Origin: Mycobacterium sp.
GTDB lineage: Bacteria > Actinomycetota > Actinomycetes > Mycobacteriales > Mycobacteriaceae
NCBI GenBank assembly: GCA_020438905.1
Contig: JAGQTQ010000002.1
Coordinates: 1 to 39,277, forward strand
Direction of reading: 5' to 3'
DNA length: 39,277 nucleotides
The notes beneath the pieces are model-generated. The model searched no databases, was not told the DNA's origin, and saw only the letters and a program-made list of their open reading frames with translations. Shown here one piece after another: positions 1 through 7,313 of this stretch. Position 1 is the first letter of the stretch; each line of letters begins with the position of its first letter. A program made the position numbers and the translations under genes.

Positions 1-368
1 TTACACCACGTCACTGGGCTTGGCCCCCACCGGTCACCCTCACCTGCAGCGCCAACGTCAACGACGAGAACCTGCCTGTCATCACGTGGCGCGGTGACAT
101 CGGCCCGGCGGCGGGTCTTGCACTCACGGTCGACGGCGTCACCGCCATCCCGGAGAGTGCGTTCGTTTCCGACACCCGTGTCGTGCCGCCTGGCCGAAGC
201 CTCTATTTCGAGCCCGGGCACACCGTCGATTTCGGCAACGGCATCACCTGCACCGCCCTCGCCACGTGGGGACTGGACTGCAGCAGCTCTGGCGCCGGAT
301 TCCAGAAGGTCGACGGGGGGCAAGCGGTCCTGCGCGGGAACATCATCCCGTCGCCGTATGCGTCGTAG
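1..368 (+). CDS. C-terminal part of a hypothetical, probably secreted protein (5' end outside the window)
   Basis: The frame beginning at base 3 is open from the window edge to the TAG at 366-368, giving about 121 residues of a protein whose start lies upstream. The visible part has four cysteines (in TCS, ITCT and DCSS contexts), many Gly/Thr/Val residues and no membrane segment. This fits an exported, disulfide-containing all-beta mycobacterial protein. I do not recognise a family. An in-frame GTG at 183 would give only 61 residues, and the open frame upstream of it reads as the same kind of protein, so that internal start is unlikely. The gene is convergent with the GH16 gene 36 bases away. 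It could instead be the end of a lipoprotein; the N-terminus is needed to decide. Confidence 0.6.
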   Translation, partial: TPRHWAWPPPVTLTCSANVNDENLPVITWRGDIGPAAGLALTVDGVTAIPESAFVSDTRVVPPGRSLYFEPGHTVDFGNGITCTALATWGLDCSSSGAGFQKVDGGQAVLRGNIIPSPYAS

Positions 369-404
369 ACCGGCAATCAGTCCGGTCGGCGCGTTGACGC
401 CCGC

Positions 405-1232
405 TTACCAGACCCGCACCCAGTCGACCAGCATGTCCGCCGGATAGCTACCGCCGCTGGGGTCCTCCCCACCGGAGCCGGCGACGGCGAGGTTGAGCAC
501 GATGAACATGGTGTGGCCCGGGTCGTTGAACGGCCAGTCCGGCAGCTGGCCGGCCGTGACCTCGAAATAGGGCTGGGCGCCGTCGGTGTAGTCCAGCCAG
601 AAGCGGGCGACCTTGCCGTCCCAGTAGGTACGCCAGGTGTGCCAGGCGTTGTCCACGCCGATGTTGTGGGTTTCCCATTCACCGCCGTTGGCCTTGGCGT
701 GGACGGTGGTGGCGGAGGGCCATTTGCCGTTTCCGTACCACTCGATGACGTCGAGTTCACCCTCGCCGACGCTGCCCAGCCAGAAGGCCGGCCAGGCGCC
801 CGCGGTCAGGCAGTTGAATTTGATCCGGGCCTCCCAGGTATGCCCGGCGCCGCCCTCCCACACGCTGACCAGCTTGCCGCTGTAGTAGGTGTCGCCGTCC
901 TTGGCGGCGCGGATCACCAGGTTCGACTTGCCGTCCAGGAAGACGTTCTTACGGTCGTCGCGGTACTGGCCGATGCGGCCGGGCTGCTCCCAGTAGGTGG
1001 GGTCCTTGATGGTCTCGCGGGCTTTGGCGATCGTCCACCGTGGATTGGGGGCCGAGCCTGCCGGCCCGTCGAACTCGTCGACGAACACGTAGTTCTGCGG
1101 GGCCTGCGGTGCGGGGACTGCGGGGGCTTGCGGCGTGGTCGGCAGGGCACGTCCCTGCGCCATCGGCATGGCGACCGCCGCCACGCCGAGACCCGACAGC
1201 ATCATCATCTTTCGACGGTCCAAGTTGGCCAT
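405..1232 (-). CDS. Exported glycoside hydrolase family 16 protein (beta-1,3-glucanase type, Rv0315-like)
   Basis: A 275-residue protein whose GH16 catalytic signature ExDxxE is intact as E159, D161 and E164 (ELDVIEW), followed by the aromatic-rich segments typical of the beta-jelly-roll. The family hydrolyses beta-1,3 or mixed-linkage glucans by a retaining mechanism. The N-terminus MANLDRRKMMML and the following Ala/Val stretch resemble a twin-arginine signal, and a Pro/Ala linker at about 30-47 precedes the domain, so the mature enzyme is probably outside the membrane. I chose the ATG at 1232 because it places the RR motif at residues 6-7; an upstream in-frame start at 1292 would add 20 residues before the signal. 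It resembles M. tuberculosis Rv0315 in architecture. The substrate is not predictable from sequence. Confidence 0.85.
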   Translation of the reverse strand: MANLDRRKMMMLSGLGVAAVAMPMAQGRALPTTPQAPAVPAPQAPQNYVFVDEFDGPAGSAPNPRWTIAKARETIKDPTYWEQPGRIGQYRDDRKNVFLDGKSNLVIRAAKDGDTYYSGKLVSVWEGGAGHTWEARIKFNCLTAGAWPAFWLGSVGEGELDVIEWYGNGKWPSATTVHAKANGGEWETHNIGVDNAWHTWRTYWDGKVARFWLDYTDGAQPYFEVTAGQLPDWPFNDPGHTMFIVLNLAVAGSGGEDPSGGSYPADMLVDWVRVW

Positions 1233-1347
1233 GCCTGAGTACCTTAGCCGTTTCGGTCCGGACGCCAGGGACCGCGAGAACCCGGAGAACATCTCTGACG
1301 GCCGTCCCGGCCGCGAGATTACCGGGTCTGATCAGCAGAAACGCCGA

Positions 1348-1376
1348 GCGGCCACCCGAGTGAAACGGGTGGCCGC
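1348..1376 (-). terminator. Hairpin terminator downstream of the CDP-DAG pyrophosphatase gene
   Basis: A perfect 11-bp inverted repeat (GCGGCCACCCG / CGGGTGGCCGC) with a 7-base loop lies 12 bases beyond the stop codon of the minus-strand gene at 1389-2249. It has no T-tract, as is common for mycobacterial terminators. The position fits transcription termination ahead of the GH16 gene. Confidence 0.6.
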
Positions 1377-1388
1377 CGGGGGGTTGGA

Positions 1389-2249
1389 TCAGCCCTTGTC
1401 CAGTAGGCGCTCGACGTTGTTGACCCCGAACGGCGCCAGCTTGGTCTTCTCGTCGCTGGCGAGCACGATGAAGCCCGGGCCCTGGTGATTCTGGGTGATC
1501 AGCATGGTCTCGTTGCGCATCCCGACGTCGAGGCCCTGCTTCTTCAGCGGCGCCACGATCTCGTCGTTGAGAGTGGCGAAGAAGTTGTGGTCGAAGTTCT
1601 TGGCATTCCACGCCCGGTAGCCCCGCGGGATCTTCTCCACCTGGCTGTTCTCGGTGTGGCCGCGGACCCCGATGACGGCGGTCTGCCAGCCGTGCTGGTC
1701 GGTTGCGACCTTGTGGTCCTTGACGGCCTGGTCGATGTCGGTGCGCGCGGTCGGGTCGAGCAGCGTGACGTGGATGTGCAGCTGGTTCTGGCCCCGATTG
1801 TCCTCGGAGTTGATCGCCAGCGCCCAGTCCGGCTTCTGCCCCTGGTTGCCCACCGGCAGTCGCTTGACCTGCTCGTAGGCGTCCTTGAAGTAGTTGGGGG
1901 CCTTGGCGTCGGTGAGGTTCTCGCATTCGATGCCGGTCTCGCGGGCCGTCGCGATCACCAGCAGGTCGGTGAGCTGGGCCGGCTTGTGTCCCTGGCGCAC
2001 GGCGAACCCGCGGGACTTGTCGTTGCTGGGCCAGACCACCTCGATGTTGCTCCCGGCCTTCTTCGGCGCGGCGTTCTTGACGTCGTCCCAGAGATTGATG
2101 TGCTGGTCGGTGACCTTGCCGCACGGGCCGAACTCGGTGGTTTTGGCGCCGGCGGCCGGTGCGACCGTCAGTCCCATCAGCGGAAGGGCCGCGGCGGTGG
2201 CGATGAGGCCGAACCGGCGGGCGGAGCCGAGGCGGGTGATGGTGGTCAT
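1389..2249 (-). CDS. cdh: Exported CDP-diacylglycerol pyrophosphatase (Cdh family)
   Basis: A 286-residue protein that should hydrolyse CDP-diacylglycerol to CMP and phosphatidic acid. The key evidence is QLHIH at residues 157-161 (H158 and H160), the histidine-triad-like motif of the Cdh family (HIT superfamily), preceded by a WALAINSEDNRGQNQ segment resembling Cdh of enterobacteria. Residues 1-34 form a signal peptide (RR, hydrophobic core, then PAAGA), so the enzyme acts at or outside the membrane. Length is close to the roughly 250 residues of the enterobacterial enzyme plus the signal. The ATG at 2249 has a GGGGGA-rich stretch upstream. It stands alone with its own hairpin terminator. 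The family name is well supported; the physiological substrate here is inferred. Confidence 0.83.
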   Translation of the reverse strand: MTTITRLGSARRFGLIATAAALPLMGLTVAPAAGAKTTEFGPCGKVTDQHINLWDDVKNAAPKKAGSNIEVVWPSNDKSRGFAVRQGHKPAQLTDLLVIATARETGIECENLTDAKAPNYFKDAYEQVKRLPVGNQGQKPDWALAINSEDNRGQNQLHIHVTLLDPTARTDIDQAVKDHKVATDQHGWQTAVIGVRGHTENSQVEKIPRGYRAWNAKNFDHNFFATLNDEIVAPLKKQGLDVGMRNETMLITQNHQGPGFIVLASDEKTKLAPFGVNNVERLLDKG

Positions 2250-2330
2250 GTGGTGTCCCCCTGTGGGTGTCGGTGTGGTGAAACCACCATCCCGTCTGCC
2301 GCCGGCGGCGTCTGCCCACCGGGCGGCCGG

Positions 2331-2342
2331 TCCACCGGTGGA
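2331..2342. promoter_or_regulatory. 12-bp perfect palindrome upstream of cdh
   Basis: TCCACCGGTGGA is self-complementary and lies in the 157-bp gap between the cdh start (2249) and the end of the Lrp-type gene (2407). A partial copy of its left half (TCCACCG) recurs at about 2351. Position makes a regulator site for cdh possible, but GC-rich palindromes of this size also occur by chance. Confidence 0.2.
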
Positions 2343-2406
2343 TTCTCGGGTCCACCGATTGGGGGAACAATCGCGGCTCGCGTGCCGGAAATGTCGTCGG
2401 CGCAGG

Positions 2407-2862
2407 TCAGTGCGTCGGGTACGGGCGGTCGCCGACGACGTCCTTCATCACCAGGGTGGAGGTGAACCGCTGCACGCCGGGCAGCGTGGCCAGCACGTCG
2501 TCCTGCAGCCGGGTGTAGGCCTCCAGGTCGGTGGTGCGCACCCGCAACAGGAAGTCGGGATCGCCGAAGAGCCGGTACGCCTGCAGGATATTCGGCACCG
2601 CCGCGGCGGCCTCCTCGAAGCCGAGCAGAGTCGCGCGGTCCTCCTGCTTCATGGTGACGAACACCAGCGCCTCGAAGTTCAGGCCGAGTGACCTCGGGTC
2701 GATGACGGCCCGGTACCCGACGATCGCGCCGGACGCCTCCAGGTCACGGACCCGGCGGTGGGTGGGGGCGACGGTCAGGCCCACGCGGGAGGCGAGGTCG
2801 GTGGTGCTGAGTCGGCCCTGCACCTGTAGTTCCGCAAGAATCTTTCGATCAAGGGCGTCCAT
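2407..2862 (-). CDS. Lrp/AsnC-family transcriptional regulator
   Basis: A 151-residue protein with the two-domain layout of feast/famine regulators. The N-terminal winged helix-turn-helix begins at DALDRKILAELQ and the recognition part is around LASRVGLTVAPTHRRVRDLE (residues about 21-42). A C-terminal RAM domain for amino-acid binding and oligomerisation follows (about 65-145). It is transcribed divergently from a LysE-type exporter, with only 83 bp between the two starts. This is the classic arrangement in which the regulator senses an amino acid and controls its export. The amino-acid ligand cannot be told from the sequence. The start at 2862 gives the canonical MDALDRKIL beginning. Confidence 0.9.
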   Translation of the reverse strand: MDALDRKILAELQVQGRLSTTDLASRVGLTVAPTHRRVRDLEASGAIVGYRAVIDPRSLGLNFEALVFVTMKQEDRATLLGFEEAAAAVPNILQAYRLFGDPDFLLRVRTTDLEAYTRLQDDVLATLPGVQRFTSTLVMKDVVGDRPYPTH

Positions 2863-2871
2863 CGTCGATAT

Positions 2872-2902
2872 TTTTGCACAAAATCAGTATTTCAGCGCAA
2901 AA
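2872..2902. promoter_or_regulatory. AT-rich imperfect palindrome between lrp-like and lysE-like genes
   Basis: TTTTGC at 2872-2877 is mirrored by GCAAAA at 2897-2902 around a centre at about 2887, with further symmetric bases inside (C79/G95, AA82-83/TT91-92). The whole 83-bp gap is strikingly AT-rich against its surroundings. Lrp-type regulators bind AT-rich imperfect dyads, so this is a candidate autoregulatory and lysE operator. Confidence 0.4.
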
Positions 2903-2945
2903 GACGCAAGCACTTTTCGCCGAATATTTCCTAAAGTTGCTGGTC

Positions 2946-3578
2946 ATGGAGCTATCACTGGTTGCCGCGTTCGCGGTCGTCGCCCTGGCGCTGGTCGTCG
3001 TCCCCGGACCCGATTGGGCCTACATCCTGACCGCGGGGGCCCGCGACCACGTCGTGGTGCCCGCGGTCGGCGGAATCCTGATCGGCTACGCGGCGGTGAC
3101 GGCCGTCGTCGTCGCCGGGGTGGGTGCACTGATTGCGGCCGCACCGACGGCGATGGTGGTGCTCACCATGGCCGGCGCCGCTTACGTCACGGCCCTGGGC
3201 GTTCAGGTGCTGCGGGCACCCACCGGCTACTCGGTTGATGGCGACGCCGTCGCGCACCGGTCGCGGCTGGGGTGTCTGGTTCGCGGAGCGGGCGTCAGCG
3301 CGTCGAATCCCAAGGGGCTGCTGGTTTTCCTGGCCATCCTTCCGCAGTTCACCCGGACCTCGGCGGCGTGGCCGATCTGGGTTCAGATGGGCGCTCTGGC
3401 AGTGGTTTTCATCGCGCTCTGCGCGCTGGTCTACCTGCCGCTGGGGCACGCGGCGCGCTGGCTGCTGGGGGCGCGGCCGGCGATCGCCCGCCACGTCACC
3501 CGATTGTCCGGGGTGGCCATGGTTCTCCTCGGTGCCGGCCTTGCCGCCGAACAGATCACGCACGCGATCGGGGCGTGA
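2946..3578 (+). CDS. LysE/RhtB-family amino-acid exporter
   Basis: A 210-residue integral membrane protein with about six hydrophobic segments. Near the N-terminus VVPGPDWAYILTAG matches the conserved PGP motif of the LysE/RhtB family, and a later SNPKGLLVFLAILPQF segment is also typical. These proteins export amino acids or related small molecules by secondary transport. I chose the ATG at 2946 because it begins MELSLVAAFAVV, the usual short N-terminus. An in-frame ATG at 2874 would add a 24-residue charged leader and would start inside the candidate operator. It diverges from the Lrp-type regulator, its likely controller, and converges on the patatin gene 16 bases away. Substrate unknown. 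Confidence 0.88.
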   Translation: MELSLVAAFAVVALALVVVPGPDWAYILTAGARDHVVVPAVGGILIGYAAVTAVVVAGVGALIAAAPTAMVVLTMAGAAYVTALGVQVLRAPTGYSVDGDAVAHRSRLGCLVRGAGVSASNPKGLLVFLAILPQFTRTSAAWPIWVQMGALAVVFIALCALVYLPLGHAARWLLGARPAIARHVTRLSGVAMVLLGAGLAAEQITHAIGA

Positions 3579-3594
3579 GTCCCGCGGACGGGGG

Positions 3595-4455
3595 TCAGAC
3601 CCCGAGGAATTCCGCGATGCGTGCGGCCTCGCGGCGGCCCTGCGCGCGTCCCGCGTGCGCCGACGGGATGCGGCAGGCCGGATCCAGGGGATTGGGGCCG
3701 AAGGCACGGAGCGCATCGGCGTCGGCGAAGACCGCGACCGCGTTCCCGCCGAAGGCCGCGATCTCGGCGGCGGTGCCGACGGGCCAGGGTGACGGAGAAT
3801 CGGCGGCGGAGGGAACCAGTACGACGGCGCTCGCACAGTCTTTTGCGGCGCTCATGTTGACCGAGCTGGCCACCCCGCCGTCCATGTAGCGACGCCCGCC
3901 GATGGTCACCGGCGGCCACGCACCGGGGACCGCGCAACTGGCTGCCACCGCGTCGACGAGATCGACGCCGGAATCCCTGTCGAACATCACCAATTCGCCG
4001 GAGTCGATGTCGACCGCGGTGACACGCGTCGTGCGGGCGGGCCAGTGGTGGCTCGGGAGCCGATGCGCGATCACCGCCCGGCGTCGGTCTTCGGACACCG
4101 TTGCAGTGTCGGCCGCGATCTGGCCGATGCGCGCGAGCATCTGCGCCTTGGTGGCACCGGGCATCCGCAGCGCCTGCAGAAACAGTTCACCGATATCGTC
4201 GACATTCACCCCGGGGTCGAGTTCCCGTGATGCGCCGTCGATCTGGCGGGCGAAAAGTTCCGCGGGCGTCAGCCCGCTGCCGAGCTGGGCGGCGACCGTC
4301 GATCCGGCCGAGGTACCGACGACGACGTCGGAATCGAGCAGTGCCGCCGCGGCAGCCGGTGCGGCGTCGGCGATTCCGGCTAAGACGCCGGTCTCCCAGG
4401 CGATCCCGGCGATCCCGCCGCCGGCCAGCACCAGCGCCCGCCTGGCCTCGGTCAT
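3595..4455 (-). CDS. Patatin-like phospholipase
   Basis: A 286-residue patatin-domain protein with all three family elements: the Gly-rich oxyanion loop AGGGIAG (residues 11-17), the nucleophile elbow GTSAG with S49, and the catalytic aspartate in YMDGGVASS (D192). Patatins use a Ser-Asp dyad to hydrolyse acyl chains from phospholipids or other lipids. There is no signal peptide, so it is probably cytoplasmic or peripheral to the membrane. It begins at the ATG at 4455 (MTEARRALVLAGGG). It is monocistronic, convergent with the LysE-type gene. It differs from the second patatin at 14639-15604 in subgroup and is not a recent duplicate. The substrate is unknown. Confidence 0.87.
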   Translation of the reverse strand: MTEARRALVLAGGGIAGIAWETGVLAGIADAAPAAAAALLDSDVVVGTSAGSTVAAQLGSGLTPAELFARQIDGASRELDPGVNVDDIGELFLQALRMPGATKAQMLARIGQIAADTATVSEDRRRAVIAHRLPSHHWPARTTRVTAVDIDSGELVMFDRDSGVDLVDAVAASCAVPGAWPPVTIGGRRYMDGGVASSVNMSAAKDCASAVVLVPSAADSPSPWPVGTAAEIAAFGGNAVAVFADADALRAFGPNPLDPACRIPSAHAGRAQGRREAARIAEFLGV

Positions 4456-4539
4456 CCGTTCGCCTCCGGTCTGCCGGCTTCAGCGGATGCACCGGTCGCG
4501 ACAACGATAGCTTTTGCCCGAATCCGGGGCCGAGATCGA

Positions 4540-4569
4540 CGCTGCCCGGCGCAGTTACGCCGGGCAGCG
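4540..4569 (-). terminator. Strong hairpin terminator after the antigen-85-like gene
   Basis: A perfect 12-bp stem (CGCTGCCCGGCG / CGCCGGGCAGCG) with a six-base loop lies 17 bases past the stop codon of the minus-strand esterase gene at 4587. It lacks a T-run. Its position separates the esterase transcript from the patatin gene downstream on the same strand. Confidence 0.65.
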
Positions 4570-4586
4570 ACTCGTCGGGTCGGGTG

Positions 4587-5564
4587 TTAGCGCCCCAGGG
4601 CCGGACCGATGGTGGTGTTCCAGGACTCCTGCATCTCCGACTCGAACAGGCCCCAGGTGTGGGATCCCTCCGGCCGCACGACGTAGGTGATCGGAATGCC
4701 CGCGGCCTTCGCGGCGTCGGCGAACTTGCGGGTGCTGTCGGCGACGATGCCCTCGATCAGGCCGCCGGTCAGGTTGTTGGTGCCCGGGGCCAGCCGGTCG
4801 ACGTCGCCCTGACCGCCGGATGCGGCCGCGGCGTACACAGCCACACCGCGCAGTTTGGCCACGTTCTTCGACGGGTCGTGGGCGATCCACAGCGGCCCGC
4901 CGGCCGGACCCCACATGTTGTCCGCGCTCACACCGCCGCCCATCAGCGTCATGGAGACCTGCGACGGATCGTCCGACGGCGTCAGCAGACCGCTGTAGGA
5001 GCCGACGGCCTTGAACACCCCGGGTGCCTGCACGGCGTAGTCCACGGCGGTGCCGCCGGTGCTGGACAGTCCGCCGACGGCGTTGCGCCCGTTGGTCTTG
5101 TACTGCGCGTTGATCAGCGGCGGAAGTTCCTGGGTCATGTAGGTCTGGTACTGCTTGCTGGAATCGTTGACCCAGTTGGTGAACCAGCTGAACTGTCCGC
5201 CCAGCGGCGAGACGACGTTGACGTTCTTGTTGGCGAAGAAGCCCTGGATGTCGGTCATGCCGAACCAGCTCTTGGTGCCCGGCGCCCAGCTGCCGCCGGG
5301 GTCGAGGTTGTCGCCGCCGTCGATGCCGGGCAGCAGATAGAACGTGGGTGCACCGGAGCCGGTCGCCTTGTAGACGTCGTTGACAATCACCTTGTCCATG
5401 GCCGGCGAGTACACCGAGACCTTGTCCCAGCGCTCGTTGACCTTCTCGATGTTGGTGATGTGCGCGCCACCGGGATCAGCCGTCGCGGTGGGCAGGGCCG
5501 GGCTCAGAACAATGGACGCAATAGCCAGCAGGCCGGCCGAGATAACGCTGAGAAATCTGGTCAC
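4587..5564 (-). CDS. Secreted antigen-85/MPT51-type esterase (mycolyltransferase-like)
   Basis: A 325-residue alpha/beta-hydrolase of the esterase-D/antigen-85 superfamily. A signal peptide covers residues 1-29 (cleavage near TATA-D). The mature part has FYLLPGIDGG, the block SWFTNW around residues 126-131, a nucleophile elbow GGLSST with S167, and the terminal histidine in GSHTWGLFESEM (H302). These parallel the catalytic Ser and His of antigen 85 proteins, which transfer mycolates to trehalose and arabinogalactan. The elbow reads GLSST rather than GLSMA, so full mycolyltransferase activity is uncertain; it may be an esterase or MPT51-like. Start is GTG at 5564. It diverges from a small secreted peptide across a 305-bp region rich in palindromes. 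Confidence 0.8.
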   Translation of the reverse strand: MTRFLSVISAGLLAIASIVLSPALPTATADPGGAHITNIEKVNERWDKVSVYSPAMDKVIVNDVYKATGSGAPTFYLLPGIDGGDNLDPGGSWAPGTKSWFGMTDIQGFFANKNVNVVSPLGGQFSWFTNWVNDSSKQYQTYMTQELPPLINAQYKTNGRNAVGGLSSTGGTAVDYAVQAPGVFKAVGSYSGLLTPSDDPSQVSMTLMGGGVSADNMWGPAGGPLWIAHDPSKNVAKLRGVAVYAAAASGGQGDVDRLAPGTNNLTGGLIEGIVADSTRKFADAAKAAGIPITYVVRPEGSHTWGLFESEMQESWNTTIGPALGR

Positions 5565-5869
5565 CGACCATATGTTGCCAGAGGATGCGGCGATGTTCGG
5601 GAAGTGCTCAAGAATTGCACAGATCCGCCCACCAGTTGGGGTGAAAGACCAGTTCGGATCCGGTGAGCCGCCCCGGAATATAGCTGCGCATGCAAATAAC
5701 TGCAGTTATGTGGCGGCTCGTGAATGGCCCCGTCCACCGATCGGGGGACACCGGATTCATCCGGTTCATCCACCTTCCGCCCGACATACAACGGCCCCGC
5801 AAACCCGGATTCTTGATTCATCGCCGGATACCACGGCCACCGAAACTTCACCGGAAAAGGACCGCAGAG
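5565..5869. other. Divergent intergenic region between the antigen-85-like gene and a small secreted peptide
   Basis: No gene was supported here. It contains a nested dyad at 5665-5719 (separate entry), a CCGGAT-TC-ATCCGG inverted repeat at 5751-5764, and two ACCAGTT copies about 17 bases apart near 5631-5655. It must hold the promoters of both flanking genes; I could not place a convincing -35/-10 pair. Confidence 0.5.
5665..5719. promoter_or_regulatory. Nested inverted repeats with a 14-bp AT-rich palindrome
   Basis: Outer arms GAGCCGCC (5665-5672) and GGCGGCTC (5712-5719) enclose ATAACTGCAGTTAT (5696-5709), a perfect 14-bp palindrome in an otherwise GC-rich setting. It sits about midway between the two divergent starts. 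This is the form of a dimeric regulator's operator. It could also fold as a cruciform or RNA hairpin. No regulator is assigned. Confidence 0.4.
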
Positions 5870-6091
5870 ATGAACACCTTCACCCGCCGGATTGCCGCCA
5901 CCGCCACCCTCGCCGCCGCCCCCGTCCTGATCGCTCTGGGCCTCGCCGCCGGCGCCCACGCGGAATCGGCGCCGGTGCCGGGCCCGAGCAACACCATCTC
6001 CGCCCCCGGGGCCTCCGCCGGCCAGGCCCATCCGCGCCCGGCGCAGAGCTGGAATGCCCGGCACCGCTACAACTACAACCGGATCCGCTGA
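5870..6091 (+). CDS. Small secreted peptide of unknown function (73 residues)
   Basis: The ATG at 5870 opens a 73-residue frame that starts MNTFTRRIAATATLAAAPVL. It has a clear signal peptide ending AGAHA-ES at about residue 31. The mature peptide of about 42 residues is rich in Pro, Ala, Gly, Asn and Arg and ends in a basic/aromatic stretch (NARHRYNYNRIR). It has no cysteines and no membrane anchor. Such short exported peptides are common in mycobacteria and usually uncharacterised. It diverges from the antigen-85-like esterase, so co-regulation is possible. The signal peptide makes a real gene likely despite the small size. Function unknown. Confidence 0.65.
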   Translation: MNTFTRRIAATATLAAAPVLIALGLAAGAHAESAPVPGPSNTISAPGASAGQAHPRPAQSWNARHRYNYNRIR

Positions 6092-6128
6092 GCCGCAGCC
6101 GCGCTCGATTCCCCGGACCGCGCCGTAG

Positions 6129-7313
6129 TCACTCCGCCGACCGGGGAATCGACACCCGGGCCCGGGTCCCCAGCCCGGGGGCCGTCGTCAACTCCAGTTC
6201 GCCACCCATCGCCTCGACGCGCGTGATCAACGACGCCAACCCGATCCGCCCCTCCGTGACTCCGGAGGCCAGCACGTCCGGGTCGAACCCGACCCCGTCG
6301 TCGGACACCGTGAGCTCGACGGCGTCGCCGACCCGGTGCAGTGTCACCCGCGCGGTGCGGGCGTGGGCGTGCTGGACCGCATTGGTCAGCAGTTCTCGTG
6401 CCGCGCGGTAGAGCAGGTCCTGGCCGGGTGGTTTGCCGACCTCGTCGAGTTCACCCTCGACGGTGAGCGGCCCGTCCTGCCGGTACGCCCGCAGCAGCTC
6501 GGCCACCGCGGGCGTGAGGCCGAGTTCGGACAGCACCGCCGGGTGCAGGGTGCGCAGCGTGGACCGCAACTGCGTTGCGGCGTCGCCGAGAGTGCCGCGC
6601 ACCGTCTGCAGTGCCGGATCATCGATCCGCTCGGCGAGTTCATCGAGGCGCAGGCGAGCGGCCAGCAGTTCCTGTAGCGGACCGTCGTGCAGGGCGACCG
6701 CCACGTCCCGGTTGTTGCGTTCCTCGACGCGCAGCGATTCCGAGACCAGCCGGCGCTGCACGTCGACGAGTGCGCGAACCCGAGCATCGCGCCGGGATAT
6801 CACCAGGCTGAGCGCGCTGGTCGCGGCGGCGAACCAGAGCAGGAACGCGAAATGCATGTACACGATGGTGGGCAGCCCGACGGTGTCGTCGCGCTTGGAA
6901 TAGACGACCCACACGCCCAGATACGCCAACGCGGTCAGCACGCCCAACACCGCGGTCAGCCACGGGCGATCCTGGAACGCAACCGAAATGGGCAGCAGGA
7001 AGAACACCGGAAGCAACCACGCCGTCGCGCCACCGGAGCTCAGGCACAGGGTCACCACGGCCAGCACATCGACGACCGTCGACGCCCAACCGGCCCACGA
7101 GGCGATCGGATCGCGGAACGTCACGGCCAGCCAGACCAGTGAGGTCACCAGGTAACCGACGACAACGGTGTTGTAGACCCCCGGCAGCCAGTGGGCGACA
7201 TGACCGATATCGACCATCATGATGATCAGCACGATCATGGCGGGCCGCAGCACCGCGGCGGCCCGAACCGGTTGAGCTGTCAGGAAATCGGTGAGTTCAC
7301 GAACCGCGGTCAT
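6129..7313 (-). CDS. Membrane sensor histidine kinase (NarL/LuxR-partner type)
   Basis: A 394-residue kinase. Residues about 20-175 contain five to six hydrophobic segments that form a membrane sensor module with little extracytoplasmic loop. A HisKA_3 dimerisation domain follows, with the phosphoacceptor H209 in VALHDGPLQ, and then a HATPase domain with the N box ELLTNAVQHAHA and G box DDGVGFDP. The gene overlaps the upstream response regulator by four bases (ATGA), so the two are translationally coupled and surely partners. The ligand may be a membrane or lipid signal, since the sensor is nearly all membrane; this is inference. It converges on the small secreted peptide gene 37 bases away. 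Confidence 0.92.
   Translation of the reverse strand: MTAVRELTDFLTAQPVRAAAVLRPAMIVLIIMMVDIGHVAHWLPGVYNTVVVGYLVTSLVWLAVTFRDPIASWAGWASTVVDVLAVVTLCLSSGGATAWLLPVFFLLPISVAFQDRPWLTAVLGVLTALAYLGVWVVYSKRDDTVGLPTIVYMHFAFLLWFAAATSALSLVISRRDARVRALVDVQRRLVSESLRVEERNNRDVAVALHDGPLQELLAARLRLDELAERIDDPALQTVRGTLGDAATQLRSTLRTLHPAVLSELGLTPAVAELLRAYRQDGPLTVEGELDEVGKPPGQDLLYRAARELLTNAVQHAHARTARVTLHRVGDAVELTVSDDGVGFDPDVLASGVTEGRIGLASLITRVEAMGGELELTTAPGLGTRARVSIPRSAE

Noticed and set aside
513-1238. Long open frame on the plus strand across the GH16 gene
   Set aside because: It is the antisense of a gene with an intact GH16 signature. Its Gly/Val/Pro-rich translation has no family features; such frames are expected in GC-rich DNA.
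2874-2945. Upstream start that would extend the LysE-type exporter by 24 residues
   Set aside because: It would begin within the AT-rich dyad and add a hydrophilic leader foreign to the family; ATG at 2946 gives the normal N-terminus.
5561-6064. Minus-strand frame of 167 codons covering the antigen-85/peptide intergenic region
   Set aside because: It is Gly-rich at its start and lacks motifs; the signal-peptide frame on the plus strand explains the coding part, and the rest is palindromic regulatory DNA.
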